From JAADHY01 sp964428935 (GTDB taxonomy: Bacteria; Planctomycetota; Planctomycetia; Planctomycetales; Planctomycetaceae): a stretch of DNA of 38,357 bases. A program made the position numbers and the translations under genes. The DNA lies in the NCBI GenBank assembly GCA_964428935.1, contig CAYSAG010000012.1:1-38357 (forward strand), read 5' to 3'. The notes beneath the pieces are model-generated. The model was not told where the DNA came from. It was given only the letters and a program-made list of their open reading frames with translations, and made no database searches. Below, piece after piece: positions 1 to 8,782 of this stretch; the stretch's first letter is position 1; each line of letters starts with the position of its first letter.

Positions 1-3000
1 GTCGTCCGACGGCCGAACCAGGAACCCGTTCATGGGCGGCTGTTTGTCGTCGCGGAAAATGAACTGGCCCGTCCGCAGGTCGAGGACGGACAACGAGTAG
101 ACCGGCTTGGTCGGAACGGGCATGCCGTTCGGGTTGCTGACCGCACTCAACGAACCACGTCGGCACGCCAGCACCAACACCGGCAGGTCCGGCGGCTGGC
201 GAATGTCGACCACGGTCTGGTCGACCGGCACGGACCACCGCAACCGGCCCGTCGAACGGTCCAGGGCGTCGATTCGGCCGTTCAACGGAACCTGGTCCGT
301 CAAGTACGGCAGTCCGCTGACGCGGGTCAGCGTCGAGCGGTCCAGGGAGGTCAAGAACAACAGGTAGCGGTCTCGGCCGCGCACAGCGAACAGGTGACTG
401 GCTCGCTCGACAGCCGGAACTTTGGCCTCGAGCACCGTCTGGCCCGTGTCGGCCGACACGACGACGGCCCGTCCCTTCCGTTCCACCACGACCACCTCGT
501 CGCTGCCGACCAGCGTGACCAGCGAACCAGGCTCGAACGTTCGCCGCCACAGCTCCTGGTCGCTCAGCAGGTCCTGCAGGACCAGCTCGGCGCCGGTCTG
601 GTCCGACCGCCAGCTCAGCACGTGCCGTCCGACCGTGGTCAGCCGCTGGGCGCTCAGCGGGTAGTCTCGCTGTTTGAGCAACTGGCCGTCGTCGGTTCGC
701 AGGAAGGTGACTTCGCCCGTGTTGGGAGCAACCAGGACGACCTGTTCGGAGTCGCCAAAAATTTCGGCTCCACGAGGTACGTCGTGGCGGGCCCACAGGG
801 TTTGGCCGGTCAGCAAGTCGGCCGCGTACAGAGTTCGGCCGACCTGGTAGCAGACGACGTCGGGCGCCACCAGCGCCACGCCGCCAATGGCTCGCCCGAG
901 CGGGTCCAGCAGGACGACTCGGTCGCCGCCGCCGGGACGCCCCACCGGCTCGCCGCGCAAGAAGCGCCCGAGGGTTCGCCGGGGAGCCGTCTCCAGCAGC
1001 AAGCGGCCCCAGAGAACTCGAGGCGGCGAGTCGAACGGCCGACCGCCCTCGGCCCTCTCGCCAGCCAACGCGTCCAACACCAGAAACCGGTCTCCCAACG
1101 ACAGCAAGACCAGGTGACCGGTGTCGGCGACCGACAACCCGCCGAAGTACGGAGCGCCCAGCATGAGGTCGGGCAGCGGCAGACGCCAACGCGGCCGTCC
1201 CAAGCCGTCCACGGCCACCAGCGACTCGGACCGCCGACGCCACTGAAAACTCCAGCGGTCGAACAGCGACCCTTTCCTCCGTCGGTGCGGCACCTTCAGC
1301 ACTTGTTCAATTGCGTGAACCTGACTGACTTGCCGAGCAACCAGCCGACGCCGCGGCCACGACGGCTGCTCCCGCCGCCGCGCCGCCACCAACGGCAACG
1401 CCCGCCAGCGAGCCAGCCACTGGGCCACGGTTGTCTTCGAGTCGACGGCGAGCTGCTGCGGCTGCCGCTCCAGTTGCCCGGCCAGCCGCTCCGCCACCTC
1501 AACGTGCCCCGTCTGCAAGTACAGCTCGGCCAACCGAGCGCGAGCGAACGCGGCCGCGCTGGCGTCGTCCGTTTCGGCCAGTTGCCACAAGTGCAACTCC
1601 AGTTCGACGCTGGACGGCTGCCGCTCGGCCAGGACTTCCGCCAACCGTCGCCGGGCCGTCACTCCAACCGGCAAACGGTCGGTGACCGAGACGAACCGTC
1701 GCAGACCGGCCAGGTCGTCCGCCGGAATTCGTCTCAGCTCGGCCTGCAACCACCGGTCGACCTGTTCTCGCTGCGGCCGACTGGCCTGTTGGTAGAGTCG
1801 ACTCAGACGGACGCGGACCCAGCAGTCGGTGGACGTCGTCAGCAGGCCGTCGTCGCTGCGAACGACACGGAAGCCGGCCGACGAACTGCCACTGTTGTCG
1901 TCGCGAGCCAACGCCAAGTACGCCTGGACCGCCTCCCGCACTCGCCCCAGCCGCTGCAGGCCTTCGGCCTTCAGCCGGAGCAACCGCGTTCGTTCCTCGG
2001 GCGTCTCGACCAACGACTCCAGCTCTTGCACGGCCGCCCAGTTGGCCTTGACGTCGCGACGCAGGTCGTCGAACAGGCGGGCTCGCAACAACCGAGCGGC
2101 TCGGGGGTTCGGCTTCAGCGCCAGCGAGCGCCGCACGTCCTGCAGTCCGCCGGCCACGTCGCCCAAATGCAGCCGCAGCTCCCCGCGCTCCGCCAGCCGC
2201 TCCGCGTCCAGCTCCGACCCGCCCTGCTCCAGCACCCGGCGACGTTGCTCCAGCGAGCAAAACGCCGACACCGAGTCGAAGCTCTGCACCACGACCGCCC
2301 CTTCCGCCGCGGCCAGGTTGCCCAACGCCGGACGGTTCGGCACCGAGGAGCGGGCCAGAAGCCGACCGTCGTCCAAGTCGAACGTCAACACCTCCGACGT
2401 GGCCAACGGCAAGTGGTAAAGGTTCCCCGACCGCACGCCCTGACCGGCGGGAGCGGGAATGTTCAGACGCTGCGGCCAAGCCGGCTGCCCGTCCTCCAGC
2501 CTCCACGCCACAACTTGGTTCCGTCCCACAACCACCACGTTCCGTTCGGTCACTGCCGCCACGAACAGCCCCTGCTCCCGAGGCCGCCGCCACAACAATT
2601 GACCGTCCACCAGACGGAGGCAGTGGAGTTGGTCGGAGTCGGAAGGCGTGAGCAGCACGCGTCCGTGAGCGACCACCGGCACGCTGACCAGCCACCGGTC
2701 TTGCATGGCCGCCAAATTGCCCGACAGTTGCGACTGCCGAATGGCTTGCAACATGAGTGCCTGGGGGTTTCCGGGAGCGTACGACGGCGGCTTCCGGTAG
2801 CGGTACACCCACAAGGGCCTTTGCTGGTCGACGTCCACGGCGACACAGCCGCCGCCCGGCACCGGGCAGACCAGAATGTTCTCGTACAAAGACGGGCCGT
2901 TGCCGGTGTACAGCCAGCGGAGGTCGGGGTGAGCGGCCTGCTGGGCCGGGTCGAGCGTCAGCGACCACTGCAGCCGGCCGTCTTTCGCCGAGAGCACCAG

Positions 3001-4620
3001 CAGACGCGTGTCTCCGCCTTCGTAGGCCAGGCAGTACAACGACCCGTCGCGGACAACCGGCGGTGCCAAAAAGAAAACACCGACCAACGGCAGTCGACGG
3101 TCGGTTCGCGGACCGCCCACGACCCACCGAATTTTGCCCGTCCGCACGTCCAACGCCACCAACCGGTTGCTGCCGTCGAAGTACAGCCGGCCGGGCCGCG
3201 TTCGAGCCGTCAGCAGGTACTGAGCGCCCAGCAGCTTGGCCTCTTCAATGGCAAACACGGTCTGGCCGTCGCTGCTGAGCGTGCCGGTGGTCGTGTCGAG
3301 GAACCACCGTTGGTTCAAGTACGCCGGCAGAAGCCGCTCGGCCATGGCCTGCGGCTGAGTGGACTGGTTGTTGAGCTGTCGAGCAATTTCGGCCAGCGTG
3401 GGGTCCAGCAGAGCACTCTGCCACAACAGCCGACCGCTGTGCAGGTCGAAAGCCTGAATGGTGTTGACCGTCCGACAGACCACACAGCCGCCGACCACAA
3501 GCGGGTGCACCGCCGGGACTCGCGGGGCTTGAGGCGTTTGCAGGCGCAGGGCCGCCGCGTGCCCCACCACCAACGACTGCAGGCCGGCCGAGCGGCTCAA
3601 CGCCCACGGGTGCGACGGCTCGCGGTCGGTCAGGGTAGAGTGGGTCCAGACGGTGGGGCCGGTGACGTTCACGGGCCCCGCTTCGCAGCGCCGAGCGAAG
3701 TCGCCTCGACACGTCAGCCACTCCGACGTCCCGGACGTCTGTCGCGCCGCCGGCCACAAGCGACGAACCCGGCGAGCCAGCTCCTCGAACGAGCCAACCC
3801 GTCCCAACTCGGCGGCCAACGACGTCCACTCCGCCGGCACCGACCACGGCCCTTCGCGCCACAAGGCTCTGGCCAGCCCCGGCTCGCCGGCCGCCAACCA
3901 AGCCAACACGGCCTTCACACGAAACAACTGCCGTCTGGGACCGGGCTGTTCGTACTGCAAAAGCCGCTGCAACCACAAAGCCGCAGCCAGCGGCTGACCG
4001 TGGTCCAGGTAGGACGAGGCGAGCTGGTAGGCCGCTTCCCGGCCAGACGGCGTGTGGAAGTAGCGGCGAGCGACGTCCAGCAGCCGACGCCGGTCGCCCG
4101 ACGAGACGGCCTGAGCCAGCTCGCGAGCGGCCTGGTGCCCGAACTGCAGCCGGTAGGCGGCTCGAGCTTCGCCCGGCAGCCGACCCAGCAAAGCCTCGGC
4201 CTGCTGCTTGACCGACGTGGCCCGCGCAGCGGCCGGTCCGTCCGACGGCACAAGCAGTGTGTCCTCGGGCTGGTCGAGCAAGCTCTGGAGCAGCCGCACC
4301 GCCTGGACGTAGTCGCCTCGCTGGAGCAAACGTCGAGCCGTCAGGAGCAGGCGTCCGGCGCGCGAGCTGGCGGCGTCCCACTTGGGCTGCCCGTCGGTCT
4401 GCTCGGCCTTTCGGTCCGCGTCCGACTGGGCCGCCTGCGCAGCAACGGGGGAGCCGGCCGGTCGAGCGGCACCGCGTGGGACGGCCGGCTGGGCCGGAGC
4501 CTTGGCGTCCGTGGACGTCCGGCCGACCTTCGCAGTCACCCAGGCCGCCGGTAACAGGACGACCAGCGCCGCCCACACGGCAACCGCCGTCACAACGGCC
4601 ATTCCGCGTCTTCTACCCAT
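1..4620 (-). CDS. Very large exported PQQ-like beta-propeller and helical-repeat protein (C-terminus cut by window edge)
   Basis: One frame stays open from an ATG at 4620 to the left window edge, giving 1540 residues with no stop, so the C-terminus is missing. Residues about 7-30 form a hydrophobic signal or anchor segment after MGRRRG. A helical, TPR-like stretch follows (about 65-330), then propeller blades with the PQQ/BamB-type signature 'ALD..TG...W' (AFDLHSGRLLW near 390, ALDVRTGKIRW near 490, RLEDGQPAW near 705). A second helical region lies around 800-1100, and a second propeller begins near 1130 (AADLLTGQTLW near 1265, ALDRTTGRLRW near 1450). Proteins of this build are common in planctomycetes and are presumed periplasmic or envelope scaffolds. 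No enzymatic motif is visible, so function is unknown. It is preceded on the same strand by a sulfotransferase gene, with a 440-base gap. Confidence 0.85.
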   Translation of the reverse strand, partial: MGRRRGMAVVTAVAVWAALVVLLPAAWVTAKVGRTSTDAKAPAQPAVPRGAARPAGSPVAAQAAQSDADRKAEQTDGQPKWDAASSRAGRLLLTARRLLQRGDYVQAVRLLQSLLDQPEDTLLVPSDGPAAARATSVKQQAEALLGRLPGEARAAYRLQFGHQAARELAQAVSSGDRRRLLDVARRYFHTPSGREAAYQLASSYLDHGQPLAAALWLQRLLQYEQPGPRRQLFRVKAVLAWLAAGEPGLARALWREGPWSVPAEWTSLAAELGRVGSFEELARRVRRLWPAARQTSGTSEWLTCRGDFARRCEAGPVNVTGPTVWTHSTLTDREPSHPWALSRSAGLQSLVVGHAAALRLQTPQAPRVPAVHPLVVGGCVVCRTVNTIQAFDLHSGRLLWQSALLDPTLAEIARQLNNQSTQPQAMAERLLPAYLNQRWFLDTTTGTLSSDGQTVFAIEEAKLLGAQYLLTARTRPGRLYFDGSNRLVALDVRTGKIRWVVGGPRTDRRLPLVGVFFLAPPVVRDGSLYCLAYEGGDTRLLVLSAKDGRLQWSLTLDPAQQAAHPDLRWLYTGNGPSLYENILVCPVPGGGCVAVDVDQQRPLWVYRYRKPPSYAPGNPQALMLQAIRQSQLSGNLAAMQDRWLVSVPVVAHGRVLLTPSDSDQLHCLRLVDGQLLWRRPREQGLFVAAVTERNVVVVGRNQVVAWRLEDGQPAWPQRLNIPAPAGQGVRSGNLYHLPLATSEVLTFDLDDGRLLARSSVPNRPALGNLAAAEGAVVVQSFDSVSAFCSLEQRRRVLEQGGSELDAERLAERGELRLHLGDVAGGLQDVRRSLALKPNPRAARLLRARLFDDLRRDVKANWAAVQELESLVETPEERTRLLRLKAEGLQRLGRVREAVQAYLALARDDNSGSSSAGFRVVRSDDGLLTTSTDCWVRVRLSRLYQQASRPQREQVDRWLQAELRRIPADDLAGLRRFVSVTDRLPVGVTARRRLAEVLAERQPSSVELELHLWQLAETDDASAAAFARARLAELYLQTGHVEVAERLAGQLERQPQQLAVDSKTTVAQWLARWRALPLVAARRREQPSWPRRRLVARQVSQVHAIEQVLKVPHRRRKGSLFDRWSFQWRRRSESLVAVDGLGRPRWRLPLPDLMLGAPYFGGLSVADTGHLVLLSLGDRFLVLDALAGERAEGGRPFDSPPRVLWGRLLLETAPRRTLGRFLRGEPVGRPGGGDRVVLLDPLGRAIGGVALVAPDVVCYQVGRTLYAADLLTGQTLWARHDVPRGAEIFGDSEQVVLVAPNTGEVTFLRTDDGQLLKQRDYPLSAQRLTTVGRHVLSWRSDQTGAELVLQDLLSDQELWRRTFEPGSLVTLVGSDEVVVVERKGRAVVVSADTGQTVLEAKVPAVERASHLFAVRGRDRYLLFLTSLDRSTLTRVSGLPYLTDQVPLNGRIDALDRSTGRLRWSVPVDQTVVDIRQPPDLPVLVLACRRGSLSAVSNPNGMPVPTKPVYSLSVLDLRTGQFIFRDDKQPPMNGFLVRPSDD

Positions 4621-5060
4621 TGGCCGAACTCCTGACTGGCGTCCGCGTGCTCGGGAAGGGACCGCGCCGGCCAACGACGAAAGGCGAGTCGGCGGGCAAG
4701 AAGGCCAAGACCAAGACGAGCCACCGCACAAGCTTCCCGGTCGCCCAACTGTTTTTTCCGTTCGGGAAAACCGAAAGCTCTCCCGTCAGCCTCCCTGCTC
4801 CAGCCGCATCCTACCCAATTTTCGCGGACGCGAACAGCGGACTGCTCGCGGTTCGGTCCGGCCGGAGCGAACGACGTTGCCAACGACACGTCGCGTTGAC
4901 GACAAGGCCGCCGCCGATCGAGTGGCTCACCGAGCCGCACTCGACGCGCCGTCGCAGGCTGCGGCACGCCGTCGAGACACTCCGCGACCGGTCGCGGGCT
5001 GGAAGCCGGGGACGAGCCCCAAGCCACTTCGCGCTGCAAGGCCGAACCGCTCGCACCGGG
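4621..5060. other. Intergenic region, sulfotransferase to propeller gene
   Basis: No coding frame is convincing here. It holds a perfect 16-base palindrome, CCGCGACCGGTCGCGG, at 4982-4997, 64 bases past the sulfotransferase stop. There is an A/T-richer patch around 4740-4830 that is the likeliest place for the promoter of the large propeller gene. I cannot define -35/-10 boxes with confidence. Confidence 0.4.
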
Positions 5061-6143
5061 CTACAGGTAGCCGTACCGTTCCAGGTTGGCGCGGCACAGC
5101 TCTTCAATGCGGTCGAAATTCTCGCCGCGCGGTCCTGGCGGCCTCGGACGAATCTGCTCCAACTTCTCCCAGAACGCCTTGTTGTCTTCGTCAACGGGCG
5201 GCAGCTCGCAAAACCGAAGAATGCCTTCGACGTGCTCGGCCGGGGCCCGAACGAAGTCCTCGTAGCGCAGCTCGTAGAACGCCGACAGCTTCGACCGAAC
5301 GCGGTTCACCTCGTTGACGGCGTCGTTCCAAAGGCGGGCCGTCGTTTCAATGCTGTCCGGTCCGTACGTTTCGACGTACTGCTTCAGGTTGGGCAGGCGA
5401 GGAAAGGAAATGAACGGTTTGTCGTCGAACAGGCCGTGTCCTCCTGAGCGGCGAATTCGCTCCAACTGCTCCTGCTCCAGCCGGTACAACTTGACCATGG
5501 AATTGGCACACTGGCGGGCGTCTCGGACAATGTGAATGAACTTCGCGTCGGGAAACAGCTCGGCCAGCAACTCCAGGTAGGGCAGCAGACGGGGGTTCTT
5601 GCAGAAGAACCGGGACGCTTTGCCTTCGTAGCACCACAGGACTTTCTTCACGCCCACGTACAGCTCGCTGATTTCTTCGGGCGAGAAGTCGGAGCGTCGT
5701 CGAGGTCGGTACGTCAGGTCGACCGGGTCCTCCTTCAGCCATTGCTGCCAAAAGACCACGCCTTCGTTTGGCGAGTCCAGCGACACTTCGATTCCGTCCC
5801 GCAACACCCGCTCGCCGCTGACGTTCAGCCCCAACCTTTTCCGCAAGTGCTCCGCCGCGCAGAACGCTCGCGGAAAGGTCGGCATGGCGTTGTTGATGTA
5901 GCCGACCTGCGGGTGCAGACACAGCAAGTCTTGCAGAATGGTTGTGCCAGAACGGTGAATGCCAATCAGAAAAATGGGTCGGTCAATGTGAATGGACGAC
6001 AAGTCAATGGGCAGTCGTCGCTGGTACCAGTCGAGCAGCCGCTCGGCCCAGGCCGGCGGCTTCGGCGGAACAATGAACTGCCGCTCGAAGGCTCGCCGCA
6101 GCAACAGTCGCGACAGCAGGTTGGCGTAGTGAATCTCGGTCAT
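5061..6143 (-). CDS. Sulfotransferase family protein
   Basis: A 360-residue PAPS-dependent sulfotransferase, expected to move a sulfuryl group from PAPS to a hydroxyl or amine on a glycan, lipid or small molecule. The 5'-phosphosulfate-binding loop is at residues 57-68 (IFLIGIHRSGTT). The 3'-phosphate-binding motif IVRDARQCANS is at 205-215, with the conserved Arg and Ser. This pattern fits the Sulfotransfer_3 type. I chose the ATG at 6143 because AAAGGAAG lies about 10 bases upstream. An in-frame ATG at 6263 would add 40 basic, low-complexity residues and is unlikely. There is no signal peptide, so it is cytoplasmic. The acceptor cannot be predicted. A sulfatase elsewhere in the window (30822-32363) shows that sulfated compounds matter to this organism, but the two genes are not linked. 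Confidence 0.88.
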   Translation of the reverse strand: MTEIHYANLLSRLLLRRAFERQFIVPPKPPAWAERLLDWYQRRLPIDLSSIHIDRPIFLIGIHRSGTTILQDLLCLHPQVGYINNAMPTFPRAFCAAEHLRKRLGLNVSGERVLRDGIEVSLDSPNEGVVFWQQWLKEDPVDLTYRPRRRSDFSPEEISELYVGVKKVLWCYEGKASRFFCKNPRLLPYLELLAELFPDAKFIHIVRDARQCANSMVKLYRLEQEQLERIRRSGGHGLFDDKPFISFPRLPNLKQYVETYGPDSIETTARLWNDAVNEVNRVRSKLSAFYELRYEDFVRAPAEHVEGILRFCELPPVDEDNKAFWEKLEQIRPRPPGPRGENFDRIEELCRANLERYGYL

Positions 6144-6436
6144 TGGTCGAAGGCTTCCTTTCCGTGCGCGTGGGCGGCCGCGGGTACCGCCGTTCCCGCT
6201 GAAGCCGCGTGACTGGACGCACGGCCGGCGTGCCGTACACGCCGACGCCGGCGGTCCGGCCACGGTGCCGTCCCTTTTGCAAGCCGGCTCTCGTCACTCG
6301 GCCGGGCTCTCGGGACGTTGTCTTCCGTGCTTTGCTGCGTCAGGGACGCCGGCCGCCTCGGCGGGCGGAACCGGGGTGGTCGAGCAGGCCGAGGTGGAAG
6401 AAGGAGGACAAGGCCAGCCAGCCGGGCCCGAGCGGC

Positions 6437-7738
6437 TCAGTCGTCCGTCGTGACTCCCTGCAGAGCGGGGTCGACCTGAATGCGGGCGCGTCGGACCCGA
6501 CGACTGTCTGCTTCCAACACGGTGATTTTCAGGTGTCGCCAAGTCAACGTCTCTCCGCGTTTCGGAATGCGGCCCAGTTCGGCAATGATGAACCCGTTCA
6601 GCGTGTCCACCCCTTGGTCTTCCGGCAGGCCCAGGTCCAGCTCCCGGTTCAGCTCGACCAAACTGAGTCGAGCGTCGACTTCGGCCGCGTTGGGTCCGGT
6701 TTGGCGAATCATTGTCCTTTGGCCGCTGTCGTACTCGTCGGAAATCTCGCCGACGATTTCCTCCAGGACGTCTTCCAGCGTCACCAAACCGGCCACGCCG
6801 CCGTACTCGTCAATGACAATGGCCATGTGGGTGCGCTGCTGTTTCATGGTCTCGAGCAGGGAGTCGACGCTGGCCGAGTCCGGCACGTAGAGCGGTTGGC
6901 GAACCGCGTCCGCCAATTTGGTTTCGTTGTTCTGCACCCGGGCGTACTTGAGCAGGTCTTTGGCGTAGAGAATGCCCACAATGTCGTCGGGCGACTTGCC
7001 AATGACCGGAACCCGGCTGTGACCGGCTTGCAGCAGTCGCTGGCGAGCCTCTTCCAGCGTACAAGTCACCGGAATGCAGACCATGTCGGGGCGAGGGGTC
7101 ATGATGACCGAGGCATCCTCGGTGGTCAGCCGAATGACGCGGTTGATCATCGACGTGGCTTCCTCTTCCAGCACTCCGCTCCGTCCCCCTTCGTCGACCA
7201 CCGAGCGAATTTCTTCCCGCAGGGCGTCCACGTCACTGGTGCCCGGCTCGCCCAGCCCAAGCACCCGGTGGACCAGCCGGTCGAACCAGTACGCGACGTC
7301 CCAGACAGGCTTGGCCAGAATGGGCAGAGCACGAAGGACCGGCCACGCTCGGTAAAGGAACCGCTCACCGGCCACTCGAGCCACCGAACGCGGCACCACG
7401 ACCGCCGTCAGGAACAAAGCCACCAACCAGAAAAGCCAGACCGCGGCCCAATTGATCCACTCCGACACGTCGGTGCCAGCCGTCCGAAGCAAGCGCTGCC
7501 ACAGGCAGACGGTCGTGCCGGTCACGGCCACGGTCAAAGTGAGCAGCGTGTCGGCAATGACCAGTGCCCGCTCGTGACGTTTCAGAATTTGCCCGAAGCG
7601 AACGACGTTGCCTCGTTGACGACAAATCTGTTCCAGCCGACTCCGAGAGAAGTCCCGCAGACTGTAGCAAGCGAGCGAGAGCAGGAATGTCAGAGCGAAC
7701 AGCAAACCGACTAGTGCGGTCATGGGTTCCGTTGTCAC
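6437..7738 (-). CDS. CNNM/CorC-type membrane protein with CBS pair
   Basis: A 433-residue protein of the hemolysin C/CorC/CNNM family, linked in other bacteria to magnesium and cobalt homeostasis. The N-terminal third holds about three transmembrane helices (near 7-25, 60-82, 92-115), as in the CNNM/DUF21 domain. Two CBS domains follow: about 205-262, starting at VIMTPRPDM, and about 272-325, ending in IDEYGGVAGLVTLEDV. A CorC_HlyC-type C-terminal domain covers about 345-425. The chosen start is a GTG at 7738 that overlaps the ybeY stop by three bases (GTGA), typical of translational coupling. An ATG at 7723 is the alternative. This pairing matches the ybeY-ybeX order in E. coli. The transported ion is inferred from the family only. 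Confidence 0.87.
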   Translation of the reverse strand: MTTEPMTALVGLLFALTFLLSLACYSLRDFSRSRLEQICRQRGNVVRFGQILKRHERALVIADTLLTLTVAVTGTTVCLWQRLLRTAGTDVSEWINWAAVWLFWLVALFLTAVVVPRSVARVAGERFLYRAWPVLRALPILAKPVWDVAYWFDRLVHRVLGLGEPGTSDVDALREEIRSVVDEGGRSGVLEEEATSMINRVIRLTTEDASVIMTPRPDMVCIPVTCTLEEARQRLLQAGHSRVPVIGKSPDDIVGILYAKDLLKYARVQNNETKLADAVRQPLYVPDSASVDSLLETMKQQRTHMAIVIDEYGGVAGLVTLEDVLEEIVGEISDEYDSGQRTMIRQTGPNAAEVDARLSLVELNRELDLGLPEDQGVDTLNGFIIAELGRIPKRGETLTWRHLKITVLEADSRRVRRARIQVDPALQGVTTDD

Positions 7739-8271
7739 CGACCGGTTTCCAGGGCGTCCTCTTCCCCCCGCTTGGAAACCGGCGACGCGTCGTACCGCGG
7801 CGTCAGGTCCCAGTTTTTCAGAATCGACCGTTCGCGGGCACGCATTAGTTGCTGTGCCTCAGCCGTCCGGTCGTCGTACCCACACAAGTGTAAGACTCCG
7901 TGCACCACGTATAATACAAGCTCGTCACAGGGCCTCCAACCGAATTCCCCAGCCCGCTGAGCGGCCATTTCCGCGCTGACAATCACTTCCCCCTCCAGCC
8001 GCTTGCCTTCACCGCCGGCCGACTGAGCCCGTTCGGCCGGTTCGCACTCCAGCAAAAAGCTCAGCACGTCCGTCGGCTCGTCGTGGTCCAAGAACTGCCG
8101 ATTCAGGTCGTGAATGGTCGAATTGTCGACCACGACCAGCGACACGGCCGCCCACAACACCCGTTCTTGCTCTAACACAGACCGCACCACCTGCTGCAGT
8201 AACGACAAGTCGCACGCGACACTGTCCTGCTGGTTCAGCACCTCGACTTGGTAGCGCTGTTCGTCGCCCAT
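7735..8271 (-). CDS. ybeY: Endoribonuclease/rRNA maturation factor YbeY
   Basis: A 178-residue member of the UPF0054/YbeY family, a metal-dependent ribonuclease used in 16S rRNA 3'-end maturation and 70S ribosome quality control. The family motif reads HGVLHLCGYDD, where the usual form is HGxLHLxGYDH, so the first two zinc-ligand histidines are present but the third position is Asp. 'NRQFLDHDEPTDVLSF' is the other strongly conserved YbeY segment. The ATG at 8271 is chosen because its product begins just before the conserved domain. A GTG at 8337 would add 22 residues. The gene runs straight into the CBS-domain gene with overlapping stop and start. The phoH/ybeZ gene that often precedes it is absent from the window. 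Confidence 0.9.
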   Translation of the reverse strand: MGDEQRYQVEVLNQQDSVACDLSLLQQVVRSVLEQERVLWAAVSLVVVDNSTIHDLNRQFLDHDEPTDVLSFLLECEPAERAQSAGGEGKRLEGEVIVSAEMAAQRAGEFGWRPCDELVLYVVHGVLHLCGYDDRTAEAQQLMRARERSILKNWDLTPRYDASPVSKRGEEDALETGR

Positions 8272-8457
8272 GTCGTGAGAAACCTGCTCCACCCCTTCCT
8301 TTCCGTTTTCCGCTTGCGCGACGGTTCGTCCTGCCACGACGAACGGCCCCGGCCTCGCTGCGGACAGTTCGCGCCGCCGCCTTCAGTACCCAACACCCCA
8401 ATAGACCCTCATTTGGCGAAAAACGTCGACAACGTTCGCGGTTTGGTCGGGCGAACT

Positions 8458-8521
8458 TTTGGAGTGCGGCAGTCTTCTGCCGCTTTGGATCCAAAGCGGT
8501 GCAGGAGCACCGCACTCCAAA
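8458..8521. repeat. Nested palindromic (REP/BIME-like) element
   Basis: The 64-base element is symmetric about GGATCC (axis 8489.5). The outer arms are TTTGGAGTGCGG (8458-8469) and its exact complement (8510-8521). The core is the perfect palindrome CCGCTTTGGATCCAAAGCGG. Where the two halves do not match each other, each forms its own hairpin: GCGGCAG-TCTT-CTGCCGC on the left and GCGGTGC-AGGA-GCACCGC on the right, both 7-base stems with 4-base loops. The fold would therefore be a branched cruciform. It looks like a dispersed repeat of REP type rather than a terminator, since it has no T tract. Confidence 0.8.
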
Positions 8522-8637
8522 CGGCGTCCACGCACGGATACCAAGGGCGGAGCCCCTGAGTAGAGTCTTTGCGGTCAAGGTGCGCGCAACGTGCACCCAT
8601 GACTTCAACGCCGTAACTTACCGCGTTCTCTTCGGTT

Positions 8638-8664
8638 GTGGAGCAAGCAGGATGCTTGCTCCAC
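8638..8664. repeat. Perfect 11-base stem hairpin
   Basis: GTGGAGCAAGC (8638-8648), loop AGGAT, then the exact complement (8654-8664). It lies between the nested palindrome and the terminator, has no T tract and differs from both in sequence. It is probably a second dispersed repeat type. Confidence 0.6.
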
Positions 8665-8674
8665 GTTAGGAACA

Positions 8675-8707
8675 AACCGCCGCCGGCCGCAAGGACCGGC
8701 GGCGGTT
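8675..8707 (-). terminator. Probable terminator of the Gfo/Idh gene at 8783-10132
   Basis: A 12-base stem (AACCGCCGCCGG, 8675-8686, with its exact complement at 8696-8707) has a 9-base loop. Read on the minus strand it starts 75 bases after the oxidoreductase stop and its 3' side runs into TTTGTT. The T tract is short, so termination strength is uncertain. Confidence 0.6.
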
Positions 8708-8782
8708 CGACTGTCAGACCGAGGCCGTCGACTGGACCCGTTCACGCCAGGGCGTTGTCCACACCGCTTCCTGTCGCCTCGA

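Larger units (their letters stand above)
8272..8782. other. Repeat-bearing intergenic region between a Gfo/Idh gene and ybeY
   Basis: No gene is seen in these 511 bases. They hold a nested palindromic element (8458-8521), a second hairpin (8638-8664) and a probable terminator for the upstream oxidoreductase (8675-8707), each listed separately. The ybeY promoter should lie between the palindrome and 8271, but no boxes are clear. Confidence 0.6.

Noticed and set aside
394..4554. A 1386-codon open frame on the plus strand
   Set aside because: It is antisense to the propeller gene, has no domain signature and a Gln/Arg/Pro-rich composition. It arises because TTA, CTA and TCA codons are rare in the real gene.
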